Shown: piece after piece, positions 7,051 through 14,865 of the stretch
Numbering within the stretch: position 1 is the first letter of the stretch
Layout of the letters: every line of letters begins with the position of its first letter
Assembly: GCA_017965445.1 (NCBI GenBank)
Contig: JAGCPZ010000009.1
Coordinates: 17,556-81,555, forward strand
Source: Fibrobacter sp.
GTDB taxonomy: Bacteria > Fibrobacterota > Fibrobacteria > Fibrobacterales > Fibrobacteraceae
Length of the DNA: 64,000 bases
Direction: 5' to 3'
Translations under genes and position numbers: made by a program
The notes under the pieces: model-generated
What the model was told of the DNA's origin: nothing
What the model saw: only the letters and a program-made list of their open reading frames with translations
The model's database searches: none

Positions 7051-8976
7051 CTATTCATCAGCAGTAGATGCGCCGACGGCTTGTTCGAGCGTGGTGAGGC
7101 CTTGCAGAGCCTTGTTGATGCCGTCCATACGCAACGTAATCATTTCGCAAGACTTGATGGCCTCGCGCTTGATTTCGTCACCGGAAGCACGCTTAATCAC
7201 AAGGTTACGCACAGCTTCGTTCGGCACGAGGAACTCGTAAATGCCGCAACGGCCCTTGAATCCCGAGCCATCGCACTTGGGGCAGCCCTTGCCATGATAG
7301 AACTGCATATCCGGTGCGAGGTGGAGTTCGTCGCGGAGTTCCTGCGATATTTCGACAGGTTCCTTGCAGTTCTTGCAAATGCGGCGCACAAGGCGCTGGG
7401 CCAAGACGCCCTTGATAGCGGTCGAGACAAGGAACGGTTCCAGTCCCATTTCGAGCAAACGAGGGAACGCACCGGCGGCGTCGTTTGTATGGAGCGTACT
7501 GAAGACCAAGTGACCCGTCAAAGCAGCTTCGATAGCCATCGTCGAGGTTTCCTGGTCACGCATTTCACCGATCATGATAACATCCGGGTCCTGACGAAGC
7601 AAGGCACGGATGCCCGCCGCGAACGTAAAGCCTGCGGCATTGTTAATCTGCCCTTGGTTCACACCGTCAATATTCAATTCCACCGGGTCTTCCATCGTCG
7701 AGATGTTGATGGTGGAATCCAAAATTTCTCGAATAGAAGCGTAAAGCGTCGTAGATTTACCGGAACCCGTCGGACCGGTCACCAGCACAATGCCGTTCGG
7801 GGCATTAATCGCATCGATAAACTGCTTCAAGACGCGGGCATCGAAGCCCATTTCACGTAGCGGGAACTGACCCGAGTTCGGGTCCAAAATACGCATAACG
7901 ATTTTTTCGCAGACGCCACGCTTACGGAGCGATATCGGGAACGAGCTCACACGAAGGTCAACTTCGGAGCCCTTGTAACGCACGGTAAAACGTCCGTCCA
8001 ACGGTTTACGCTTTTCGGCGATGTCCATTTTAGACAAAAGCTTAATACGCGAAAGAATCTGCGGCATGAGTCGTGCGGGAATCGGGGACATCACTTGCAA
8101 GTCACCGTCAATGCGGTAACGCAGCTTGAGGAACGTCTCCTGCGGTTCCAAGTGAATATCAGATGCATGGCGGGCAATCGCTTCGTGAATCAAGGTCGTC
8201 ACGATTTTCACCACCGCGCGGCCTTCTTCGTCGGTCAGTTCCGGCTCATCACTTGCGCTACTACCGCGTTCGACGGTCTCAAGTTCTTCGTCCTTGTTTT
8301 CGCCGATAAGTTCTGCAAGGGATTCTTCAGCCGGACCGTGCCCCGCATAGAGGATATCTATGGTTTTCTTGATGTCCTGCTCGGACGCCATGACGACATC
8401 GACATTGCGCTTGACCTTGAACTTGATAGAGTCCCTGAGGCGCACGTTCGTCGGATCCGCCATTGCCACAACAAGCGCCTGGCGAACATCCCTTGACACG
8501 TAAAGCGGAACAATCTTGTACGCCTTGCACTGGTCTTCCGACAGGAACTCATAGACTTTTTCGTCAAGCTTAATGGAATCGAGTTTTATGAACGGGACCT
8601 CGAACTGGCAGCAGAGAATATCGGTGAGCTTCTTTTCGTCGATAAAACCCATTTCGACAAGCAGACGACCAAGACGCTTGCCTCCAGACGTTTTCTGTTT
8701 TTCAAGAGCTTCGTTCAACTGATCCGGCGTGATAAAGCCTTGATCCAAAAGCATTTCACCAATACGTTTCTTGGTGACACTCTGCATTTGAACGCCCAAA
8801 ATGTCCGTCAAGGCTTCTTGCTTGACCATCCCGGCTCTCACAAGAATCTGGGCAAGAGTAACTCTCTTCCCCAACTGCGCCTGATACTTGACTTCTTCCT
8901 CGGCGTACCTCAACTGGTCTTCGTTAATCAAGTTAACGCGAACCAATAACTGTCCTAAGCTGCTTGAATCCTTCAT
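7051..8976 (-). CDS. pilB: PilB/GspE-type secretion and pilus assembly ATPase
   Basis: 641 residues. Two N-terminal MshEN-type repeats (LGQLLVRVNLINEDQLRYA and IGEMLLDQGFITPDQLNEAL) precede the AAA+ motor. The motor has Walker A GPTGSGKST near residue 402, the Asp box DPDVIMIGEMRD, and the His box GHLVFSTLHTNDA. A zinc-binding pair CKNC...CPKC lies near the C-terminus. This is the layout of the hexameric ATPase that polymerises type IV pilins or drives type II secretion. I chose the ATG at 8976, which overlaps the thiL stop as ATGA; a GTG at 8988 is possible. Pilus versus type II secretion cannot be settled here; PilM- and ComEA-like genes nearby favour the pilus. Confidence 0.9.
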   Translation of the reverse strand: MKDSSSLGQLLVRVNLINEDQLRYAEEEVKYQAQLGKRVTLAQILVRAGMVKQEALTDILGVQMQSVTKKRIGEMLLDQGFITPDQLNEALEKQKTSGGKRLGRLLVEMGFIDEKKLTDILCCQFEVPFIKLDSIKLDEKVYEFLSEDQCKAYKIVPLYVSRDVRQALVVAMADPTNVRLRDSIKFKVKRNVDVVMASEQDIKKTIDILYAGHGPAEESLAELIGENKDEELETVERGSSASDEPELTDEEGRAVVKIVTTLIHEAIARHASDIHLEPQETFLKLRYRIDGDLQVMSPIPARLMPQILSRIKLLSKMDIAEKRKPLDGRFTVRYKGSEVDLRVSSFPISLRKRGVCEKIVMRILDPNSGQFPLREMGFDARVLKQFIDAINAPNGIVLVTGPTGSGKSTTLYASIREILDSTINISTMEDPVELNIDGVNQGQINNAAGFTFAAGIRALLRQDPDVIMIGEMRDQETSTMAIEAALTGHLVFSTLHTNDAAGAFPRLLEMGLEPFLVSTAIKGVLAQRLVRRICKNCKEPVEISQELRDELHLAPDMQFYHGKGCPKCDGSGFKGRCGIYEFLVPNEAVRNLVIKRASGDEIKREAIKSCEMITLRMDGINKALQGLTTLEQAVGASTADE

Positions 8977-9959
8977 AGATGCGACCACGCCTGTGCGATT
9001 AAATTTATCCTCCCCCCATCCGGTTTATTCAGATATACTCCGCTACCGACATCCACGGATCCAATTTCGTGGATTTCACCTTCTGGAGGTTCATTGTACA
9101 AATATATAGTTTTTGTAAGATTAGATGTGAAAAGGAGTTCGTATTCTTCACCCCCATTTAGGGCAAAATCGAGGGGAGATAGCCCAAAATACCGGCACAT
9201 TTCGATAACATCCGGGTCAATGGGCAGTTTTTGCTCGTCAATTTCGATGGAAACGCTTGACGAAAGCGCCAAATGGTTCGCCTCGGAACTGAGCCCGTCA
9301 CTGATATCCATACAGGCTCCGCGCACGCCGGCCTTCACCAGTTGTACCCCCATGTCCTCGCAAATTCTTGGAGAAAGATGGTAATCGACCAACCTTGGGA
9401 AGCGTGCGGCCTCTTCCGGACGGTTCATCAGAATCCAGAGTCCCGCTGCGGATTTTCCGAGAGTCCCCGCCACATAGACACGGTCACCTGGTTTTGCTCC
9501 ACTGCGAAGGAGAGTCGTTTCACCGTCCGTTGTTCCGAGGAGCGTTGTCGAAAACATCCCCACATCACCGACAACCGTGTCTCCCCCAATCAATGTAACT
9601 CCTCTTCTCGCAAAGCCTTGCGCAAAAAATTTTGCAATTTGGTTTCGAGTTTCTTCGCTCCAGTTCCGGTTTACGCAAAGTCCGAGCAGCGCAATTTTGG
9701 GGCGACCGCCCATCGAAGACACGTCTGATACGTTGGACACAATGTGCTTCTCGACCGCCTGTTCAGGACTAGACCAGTCCATCCGGAAATGGACGTTCTC
9801 GACCGACAAGTCCTTTGTCACAAGCCAGCCGTCGAAGATAGCACAGTCATCCCCCGCCGCAAGCCAGCTGCGATACGCAGGCGGGTCCTGCTTTAAAGGA
9901 ACGGCCCCTTCTAACAATTTGCTTACAAACCTAAATTCGCCAAGGTCAGGGAAGTTCAT
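8973..9959 (-). CDS. thiL: Thiamine-monophosphate kinase
   Basis: 328 residues, normal size. Phosphorylates thiamine monophosphate to thiamine pyrophosphate in the last step of the pathway. Recognisable blocks are the N-terminal GEFRFVSKLL, AAGDDCAIF (the ATP and Mg binding acidic site), VEKHIVSNVSDVSSMGGRPK, GGDTVVG and MDISDGLSSEANHLA. Its stop overlaps the pilB start by the ATGA sequence, so the two are translationally coupled even though their functions are unrelated. No TPP riboswitch is visible upstream. Confidence 0.93.
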   Translation of the reverse strand: MNFPDLGEFRFVSKLLEGAVPLKQDPPAYRSWLAAGDDCAIFDGWLVTKDLSVENVHFRMDWSSPEQAVEKHIVSNVSDVSSMGGRPKIALLGLCVNRNWSEETRNQIAKFFAQGFARRGVTLIGGDTVVGDVGMFSTTLLGTTDGETTLLRSGAKPGDRVYVAGTLGKSAAGLWILMNRPEEAARFPRLVDYHLSPRICEDMGVQLVKAGVRGACMDISDGLSSEANHLALSSSVSIEIDEQKLPIDPDVIEMCRYFGLSPLDFALNGGEEYELLFTSNLTKTIYLYNEPPEGEIHEIGSVDVGSGVYLNKPDGGRINLIAQAWSHL

Positions 9960-10013
9960 ATTCTTTTCAAGGGAAAATTAAAATGATCGACCAATAATTT
10001 AACAATAAACTTT

Positions 10014-10019
10014 CTATAC
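10014..10019 (+). promoter_or_regulatory. Possible -10 element (TATACT)
   Basis: TATACT lies just 7 bases before the GTG start of the next gene, inside the 67-base divergent gap with thiL. If used, the transcript would be nearly leaderless. No convincing -35 element is visible, so support is weak. Confidence 0.25.
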
Positions 10020-10026
10020 TTTAGGC

Positions 10027-10482
10027 GTGGGACACATATTTTTCATAACGCCATCATCGCCCGGCAGTTTAGACAAGCTGAACCAGTGGACTTTCCGCTG
10101 GCTTTTAGAACATGGTAATATGGCAGATGATTCCACGCTCTACACTTGCAATTCCATCGAAAGCGCACAAAGTCTTTTGGAATCCGCACTGATTATCGGG
10201 CAATCTCCGGCGCTCATCATCTTTGACCACGCCGACCATGCGACCGAGAAGAACCTTGCATTCAGCAAGGAACTGCACAATGCCATTCCCGAATCGTGGA
10301 TTATCGAAATCATTCCCGAAGACATGCCGCTTCCTGCAGATTCAGGTGATGACAGCACGTTCTGGATTAGGCGCCCAGTCAACGAAGAAGAATGGAACGC
10401 CACGCTCGAAAGCGTATTGCACAAGAACGGTTGTCCGCAATGGGCGAAGTGGACCGGGAACAAGACTTACAAAAGTTTTTAA
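10027..10482 (+). CDS. Unknown cytoplasmic protein, 151 residues
   Basis: I do not recognise the family. It starts at a GTG with no Shine-Dalgarno sequence. Alternating hydrophobic strands and helices (GHIFFITPSS, PALIIFDHADH, SWIIEIIPED) suggest a small alpha/beta fold, somewhat like a degenerate response-regulator receiver, with the Asp in LIIFDH at the place of a phospho-acceptor strand; this is only a resemblance. No signal peptide or membrane segment is seen. The TIM-barrel gene follows after 16 bases on the same strand, so the two are probably co-transcribed. It is divergent from thiL. Confidence 0.7.
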   Translation: MGHIFFITPSSPGSLDKLNQWTFRWLLEHGNMADDSTLYTCNSIESAQSLLESALIIGQSPALIIFDHADHATEKNLAFSKELHNAIPESWIIEIIPEDMPLPADSGDDSTFWIRRPVNEEEWNATLESVLHKNGCPQWAKWTGNKTYKSF

Positions 10483-10498
10483 ATAGCGGTAATCAATC

Positions 10499-11482
10499 AT
10501 GATTAAAGGCGTCAGCTATTTTGGAGTGCGCTCACCGAAGCTCGCACTCGTTGACCTCGCACATATAAAAGAAGCTGGGTTCAATGCAGTCCTCCACACA
10601 TGGAGTGAAGAAGACCTGCAATATTACTTCGATACGATGAAACAAATCGTGAACGAGTCCGCCGCCATGGGGCTTTCCGTCTATGTGAATCCGTGGGGCG
10701 TAGGCCGCGTGTTTGGCGGTGAAGCTTATTCGGAACTCACCGCACGCAATCACGACATGTGCCAGGTGGCGCTCGACGGGAAGCCGAAAGTGGCCGCCTG
10801 CCCGAACCATCCGGAGTTCCGAGCCTACATGCACCATTGGATAGAAGTTGTCTGTAACACAGATGTTTCCACGATTTTCTGGGACGAGCCGCACTTTTAC
10901 TTCGAGAAGGGCGGACTTAGCAACTGGAGTTGCCGCTGCGAAAAATGCAGCGAGTTGTTCCGCGCACGTTTCGGCTACGAGATGCCCGCCGAACTTACAG
11001 ACGACGTAAAGCAGTTCCGCGAAGATTCGCTTATTGATTTTCTGAAAGAAATGACAGAGGACGTTCACGCACGCGGCAAGCGCAACTGCGTCTGCATGCT
11101 ACCGCCATGGTTCCCCGCCGGGCTCGATGACTGGAGCAAAGTCGCAAGACTCGAAGCGGTCGATGAAATCGCCAGCGACCCGTACTGGGAACGAGGCGCC
11201 ACCGAAGAATGGGTCCGCGAAAAGTACCGCGAAACCGCGAACAAACTTGTGGAAGTCGCCACGCGCTACGGCAAGTCCGTGCAGATGTGGGTGAAAGCTT
11301 ACCAGATCGAAGCGGGCCGTGAAAACGACCTCGCCATCGCCGTCGAAGAAAGTCGCGCCGCAGGCATCAAGAACATATTCGCCTGGAGCTACCGCGGCAC
11401 AGAGACGCTCAGCTGGCTAAAAAGCGACGACCCGGACCGCGTTGCGGAAGTATTCCGCTCCGCAGTAGGATGTAAGAAATAA
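10499..11482 (+). CDS. TIM-barrel protein, putative glycoside hydrolase-like
   Basis: 327 residues, no signal peptide. The order of strand-end motifs (KGVSYFGVR, AGFNAVLHTW, GLSVYVNPWGVG, DVSTIFWDEPHFYF, NCVCMLPPW, EIASDPYWERG, VQMWVKAYQI, NIFAWSYRGTETLSW) is that of a beta/alpha barrel. The WDEPH segment places an acidic residue at the end of a strand, as in retaining glycosidases. CRCEKCSELFRARFG after it resembles a Cys-pair motif seen in several uncharacterised glycosidase-like barrels. I cannot assign a GH family. A cytoplasmic location suggests action on short oligosaccharides or a non-glycosidase role. It follows the unknown gene at 10027 closely. Confidence 0.7.
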   Translation: MIKGVSYFGVRSPKLALVDLAHIKEAGFNAVLHTWSEEDLQYYFDTMKQIVNESAAMGLSVYVNPWGVGRVFGGEAYSELTARNHDMCQVALDGKPKVAACPNHPEFRAYMHHWIEVVCNTDVSTIFWDEPHFYFEKGGLSNWSCRCEKCSELFRARFGYEMPAELTDDVKQFREDSLIDFLKEMTEDVHARGKRNCVCMLPPWFPAGLDDWSKVARLEAVDEIASDPYWERGATEEWVREKYRETANKLVEVATRYGKSVQMWVKAYQIEAGRENDLAIAVEESRAAGIKNIFAWSYRGTETLSWLKSDDPDRVAEVFRSAVGCKK

Positions 11483-11490
11483 GCAGGATA

Positions 11491-13065
11491 TTACTTCATC
11501 ACGCGGATGGTCGTAGAACCTGCGCGGGACTTCACGAGGTACGCGCCTTTCTGTTTGACGAGTGCACGGACCTTCTGCGAAACATCTTGAGAAGTCGCGG
11601 CCTCGACACGGCCCACATGCGATCCGAGCATGTCAAAGACATCGTACGTGACGGGCGTTTTAGATACAGCAAAATTTGTCCGAATTGATGTAGAAGGATC
11701 CGCGAACTCAATCCAGTCAATATTCACAAAATTTCCCGTAATCAAGAGTTTCAGCACATGCTTGCCGGCATCGAGTTTCACGCTACCGAGTTCAACATCT
11801 TCATACACGCTCCAGTCCTCGCCCGTCTTCGGGACCGTCTTTGCAGGGACAAGTTCTTTATCGTCCAAGAGCAAGCTGAATCCGGACGTTTCCGACCCCG
11901 ACGCGACATGAGCCTTGACATCGAATGAACCGTTGGCCGAAACATTCACGGTGTATTCCAGCCACTCGCCTTCTTGCGTGTAGCCAAGAGCGTAGTTGTC
12001 GCCGCCCTTTTCGATATCCACGCCGTCCTTGCGATATTCCCCGCCCTTGTTCTCGGAATCGTTATCCTCGTACGAGGAATTGCCGTTACCAATCCCGTTG
12101 ATGTCGTAATTTTCAGCTTCGATTTTCCCAGGAATTTTCGCCGGTTCGCCAGCAACAACGCTATCGCCCTCGACCTTGCCAAACGGCTTCTGCGGAACAG
12201 GCTCCACGGGTTTGCGGTTCACGGCCTTGAGCATCTGCTCCGCATAGCGCTTGCCGAATTCTACATAAGCGTCGTGATTGAAATGGTAGCGATCAACGCC
12301 GTTGCCCTTCAAATTTTCGGACGAAGCGTAATAAGTATTGTCCATTGAATTTGGGAGTTTCGACACGCGGTCGGAATAGCAACAGCCTTCGCGCAAGAGC
12401 TCACCCGCCACGAACGGCACCGTATCGGAACTCATCCCCAGCGCCTTGAGAATGTCGTCACGGGTTTTCTTCACAATCTTTGGCCAGTCCGGGTAACCGC
12501 CGTCCGTTTCGCCCTGATGGAAAATGAAGCCCTTGATGACGCCCACCTGCTGCGCCTTTTTCGCGATGTCGATAATGGTCTTGGTCACGTTACCGTCGCT
12601 AGCGTATTCCTTCGCATAGTTCTGGAGCCAGCTTTCGGCAGTCGAGAGGTAGCTCTTGTACTGGTCCTGGTCAAACAGCTTGATGCTCGCGCCGCCCACT
12701 GCCACGGGGATAATCGCGACTGTCACGTCGGGCATGCTGTCGGCCATCGTGCGCCCGAACCAATCGGCAATCGAAATCGTGTTGCCGCAGTTGAATAGCG
12801 AAGGCACCGCCGGATAAACTTCGCCGAGCGTGTTGCGGCCCTTACCCGAGCATTTTTGCGTCGCAAAAATCTTGAAGCGCGGGTTTTCGGCCTTGTCGGC
12901 ACTCTGGGCATCGGCAGTGCCGCCCATGTTGGACTGGCCGTACGCAATGTAAACGTGGAAATTCGGGTCCGGAGCCGCTTTTGCCAAAGCCGCACCAAAC
13001 AGCACAATGCCCGCGACAACGCATGCCACGGACGCAAAACCGGAAAATTTTTCAAACATTCCCAT
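11491..13065 (-). CDS. Secreted CE6-type acetyl esterase with CBM6-like module and C-terminal sorting tail
   Basis: 524 residues. Signal peptide at 1-30. The catalytic domain has the SGNH-type nucleophile motif YGQSNMGG (Ser45), the middle block FIFHQGETDGG, and the Asp/His block DRYHFNHDAYVEFG, as in carbohydrate esterase family 6 (acetyl xylan esterases). From about residue 320 a module containing IPGKIEAENYD and LGYTQEGEWLEYTVNV resembles family 6 carbohydrate-binding modules. The last 60 residues (TYDVFDMLGSHVGRVEA to the end VMK) resemble a type A sorting domain of the type IX secretion system. Removing acetyl groups from xylan would aid hemicellulose breakdown. An ATG two codons later (13059) is equally possible. 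Convergent with the TIM-barrel gene. Confidence 0.85.
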   Translation of the reverse strand: MGMFEKFSGFASVACVVAGIVLFGAALAKAAPDPNFHVYIAYGQSNMGGTADAQSADKAENPRFKIFATQKCSGKGRNTLGEVYPAVPSLFNCGNTISIADWFGRTMADSMPDVTVAIIPVAVGGASIKLFDQDQYKSYLSTAESWLQNYAKEYASDGNVTKTIIDIAKKAQQVGVIKGFIFHQGETDGGYPDWPKIVKKTRDDILKALGMSSDTVPFVAGELLREGCCYSDRVSKLPNSMDNTYYASSENLKGNGVDRYHFNHDAYVEFGKRYAEQMLKAVNRKPVEPVPQKPFGKVEGDSVVAGEPAKIPGKIEAENYDINGIGNGNSSYEDNDSENKGGEYRKDGVDIEKGGDNYALGYTQEGEWLEYTVNVSANGSFDVKAHVASGSETSGFSLLLDDKELVPAKTVPKTGEDWSVYEDVELGSVKLDAGKHVLKLLITGNFVNIDWIEFADPSTSIRTNFAVSKTPVTYDVFDMLGSHVGRVEAATSQDVSQKVRALVKQKGAYLVKSRAGSTTIRVMK

Positions 13066-13140
13066 ATCTCCCTATTGGTTAACAACAGTATTAAATTACC
13101 TAGAAAATGCAAAGAATGTAAACACAGAGCAAAAAAATTC

Positions 13141-13157
13141 ATAGACAAACTGTCTAT
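13141..13157. promoter_or_regulatory. Perfect palindrome, possible operator of the CE6 esterase gene
   Basis: ATAGACA and TGTCTAT are perfect 7-base arms around AAC. The site sits 76 bases before the esterase start and just downstream of a TATAAT-like -10 on the minus strand (13180-13185), where a repressor could block transcription. No second copy was noticed in the window. Confidence 0.4.
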
Positions 13158-13188
13158 AAAGAGCGGGAAAATAGAGGAAATTATACTA

Positions 13189-13213
13189 GAAAAGCCCCCG
13201 CGATGCGGAGGCA
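13189..13213 (-). terminator. Probable terminator of efp
   Basis: On the minus strand, about 40 bases after the efp stop, a GC-rich hairpin with arms GCCTCCGC and GCGGGGGC is followed by TTTTCT. The T-run is short. It overlaps the region expected to carry the esterase promoter. Confidence 0.5.
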
Positions 13214-13253
13214 TTTAAGGTCGCAAAAATGCGTATAGAGCCGAACGGTCTTA

Positions 13254-13838
13254 TTACTTCGCGCGTTCGAGGTAAGAACCGTCGCGGGTATCGACGCGAA
13301 TCTTGGTGTTGTTTTCGATGAAGAGCGGAATCATCACCTTGGCGCCAGTTTCGAGAGTGGCTTCACGCATCACGTTACCGCTGGTGTTGCCCTGAACAGC
13401 CGGAGGAGCGTCAACAATCATCAAGTCAACGAATGTCGGCGGGATAACTTCGATCGGGAGCGTTGCCTGAGTCTTCGGGTCCTTCCACCAAGTCACTTCA
13501 ACAGTAGCGCCATCGAGAAGCCAAACTTCGCAACCATTGAGAGCTTCCTTGGCAATTTCCATCGTTTCCTGAGTGGTGTTGTCCAAGAAGTACCAAGTAG
13601 AACCGTCATTGTAGAGGTAAGTCATTTCGGTGTAGGTCACATCAGCTTCTTCCACCGTATCACCGCTCTTCCAAGTACGTTCGAGAGTACGGCCAGTCAC
13701 CAAGTTCTTGATACGAACGCGGTTGAAAGCCTGACCCTTACCCGGCTTCACAAACTGGTTTTCGATGATTTCGTACGGCTGACCATCAACCATGATTTTC
13801 AATTTTTTACGGAATTCGTTGGTGCTTACAGTACCCAT
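13254..13838 (-). CDS. efp: Elongation factor P
   Basis: 194 residues. Relieves ribosome stalling at polyproline. The N-terminal domain has PGKGQAFNRV, with Lys34 at the tip of the loop that is the modification site in lysylated EF-P. The C-terminal OB domain ends with MIPLFIENNTKIRVDTRDGSYLERAK, as expected. AGAGG precedes the ATG. The gene is divergent from an EpmB-like gene only 41 bases away, a strong context hint that Lys34 receives a beta-lysyl group. Confidence 0.96.
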   Translation of the reverse strand: MGTVSTNEFRKKLKIMVDGQPYEIIENQFVKPGKGQAFNRVRIKNLVTGRTLERTWKSGDTVEEADVTYTEMTYLYNDGSTWYFLDNTTQETMEIAKEALNGCEVWLLDGATVEVTWWKDPKTQATLPIEVIPPTFVDLMIVDAPPAVQGNTSGNVMREATLETGAKVMIPLFIENNTKIRVDTRDGSYLERAK

Positions 13839-13879
13839 ATTATCCTCTTGTTGATTTTGATTCTAAATTTAGCAATATA

Positions 13880-14848
13880 ATGGACAATTCTGTTAAAGTT
13901 TTCACGCATATTTCTGAATTTTTAGACTATTTGGGCAAAGATTTTACAGGTTTGACAAGCGAGATGCAGGCAAACCTCGACCAAAGTCCCTCGTTTGCCT
14001 TCTATTGTTCCAAACATTTCGCAGACCTCATCAAGAAATCGGGCGAACCCGCCAAACTGCTACGCGAGGTTCTACCTTCGACAGAAGAACTCAAGGACGC
14101 CCCAGGCTTTGTCGATGACCCCGTTGGCGACCTCCCCGCGGGCAAGTCCGAATGCATCTTGCAAAAGTACGAGAACCGCGCCCTCATCGTTTCGACTTCT
14201 GCCTGCGGTGTGCGCTGCCGCTTCTGCTTCAGGCGCAACTACCCATTCCAGGACACTCAGAATATCGCGAGCGAAGTTTCGAACTGGCTCGATGTCCACA
14301 CGAACATCTGGGAAGTCATCCTCTCGGGCGGAGACCCGCTTACGCTTGGGCCGGGACCGTTCCGCGACCTCGTAGAAGCAATTGCATTCCACCTGTCCGT
14401 GACGACGCTCCGCATCCACACGAGACTCCCCGTGATGCGTCCCGACCTCGTGATGCAACATTTCGAGCTTTTGCGCGAACTCCCCGCGCGATTCAATTGC
14501 GTGCTGGTCGTACACGCAAACCACCCCGACGAACTGGACGAAGAATCCGCCACCGTTTTCGCACAACTGAAATTCAGCGGTTGGACACTCTTGAACCAAA
14601 GCGTTCTTTTGAAAGGCGTGAACGACGACGCATCGACTCTCGAAAGCCTCTGCCGCAAGCTTTTTGAGCAGGGAGTCCTCCCCTACTACTTACACCAGCT
14701 CGACCATGCGAAAGGTGTAGCACATTTCGAAATCAGCGACGAACGCGCCCGCGAACTCATCGCGCAAATACGCACAAAACTCCCCGGCTACCTCGTACCG
14801 AAACTCGTTCGAGAAATCGCTGGTGAGAAAAGCAAAACGCCGGTGTAG
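13880..14848 (+). CDS. epmB: EF-P lysine modification radical SAM aminomutase (EpmB/KamA-like)
   Basis: 322 residues, the short length of EpmB rather than the longer catabolic lysine 2,3-aminomutases. The radical SAM cluster motif CGVRCRFCFRR supplies Cys109, Cys113 and Cys116. ILSGGDPL and LRIHTRLPVMRP are conserved in the KamA family. EpmB turns (S)-alpha-lysine into (R)-beta-lysine, which EpmA attaches to EF-P. The divergent position next to efp supports this. No epmA is in the window. A general KamA-type enzyme making beta-lysine for other purposes is the alternative. Confidence 0.88.
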   Translation: MDNSVKVFTHISEFLDYLGKDFTGLTSEMQANLDQSPSFAFYCSKHFADLIKKSGEPAKLLREVLPSTEELKDAPGFVDDPVGDLPAGKSECILQKYENRALIVSTSACGVRCRFCFRRNYPFQDTQNIASEVSNWLDVHTNIWEVILSGGDPLTLGPGPFRDLVEAIAFHLSVTTLRIHTRLPVMRPDLVMQHFELLRELPARFNCVLVVHANHPDELDEESATVFAQLKFSGWTLLNQSVLLKGVNDDASTLESLCRKLFEQGVLPYYLHQLDHAKGVAHFEISDERARELIAQIRTKLPGYLVPKLVREIAGEKSKTPV

Positions 14849-14865
14849 AACTGGCGTCACGCTTT

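Noticed and set aside
9960..10026. TPP riboswitch in front of thiL
   Set aside because: The 67-base gap is too short and lacks the conserved THI-box sequences.
14152..14667. 171-codon frame on the plus strand
   Set aside because: Out-of-frame shadow of epmB, rich in Arg and Pro, with no conserved motif.
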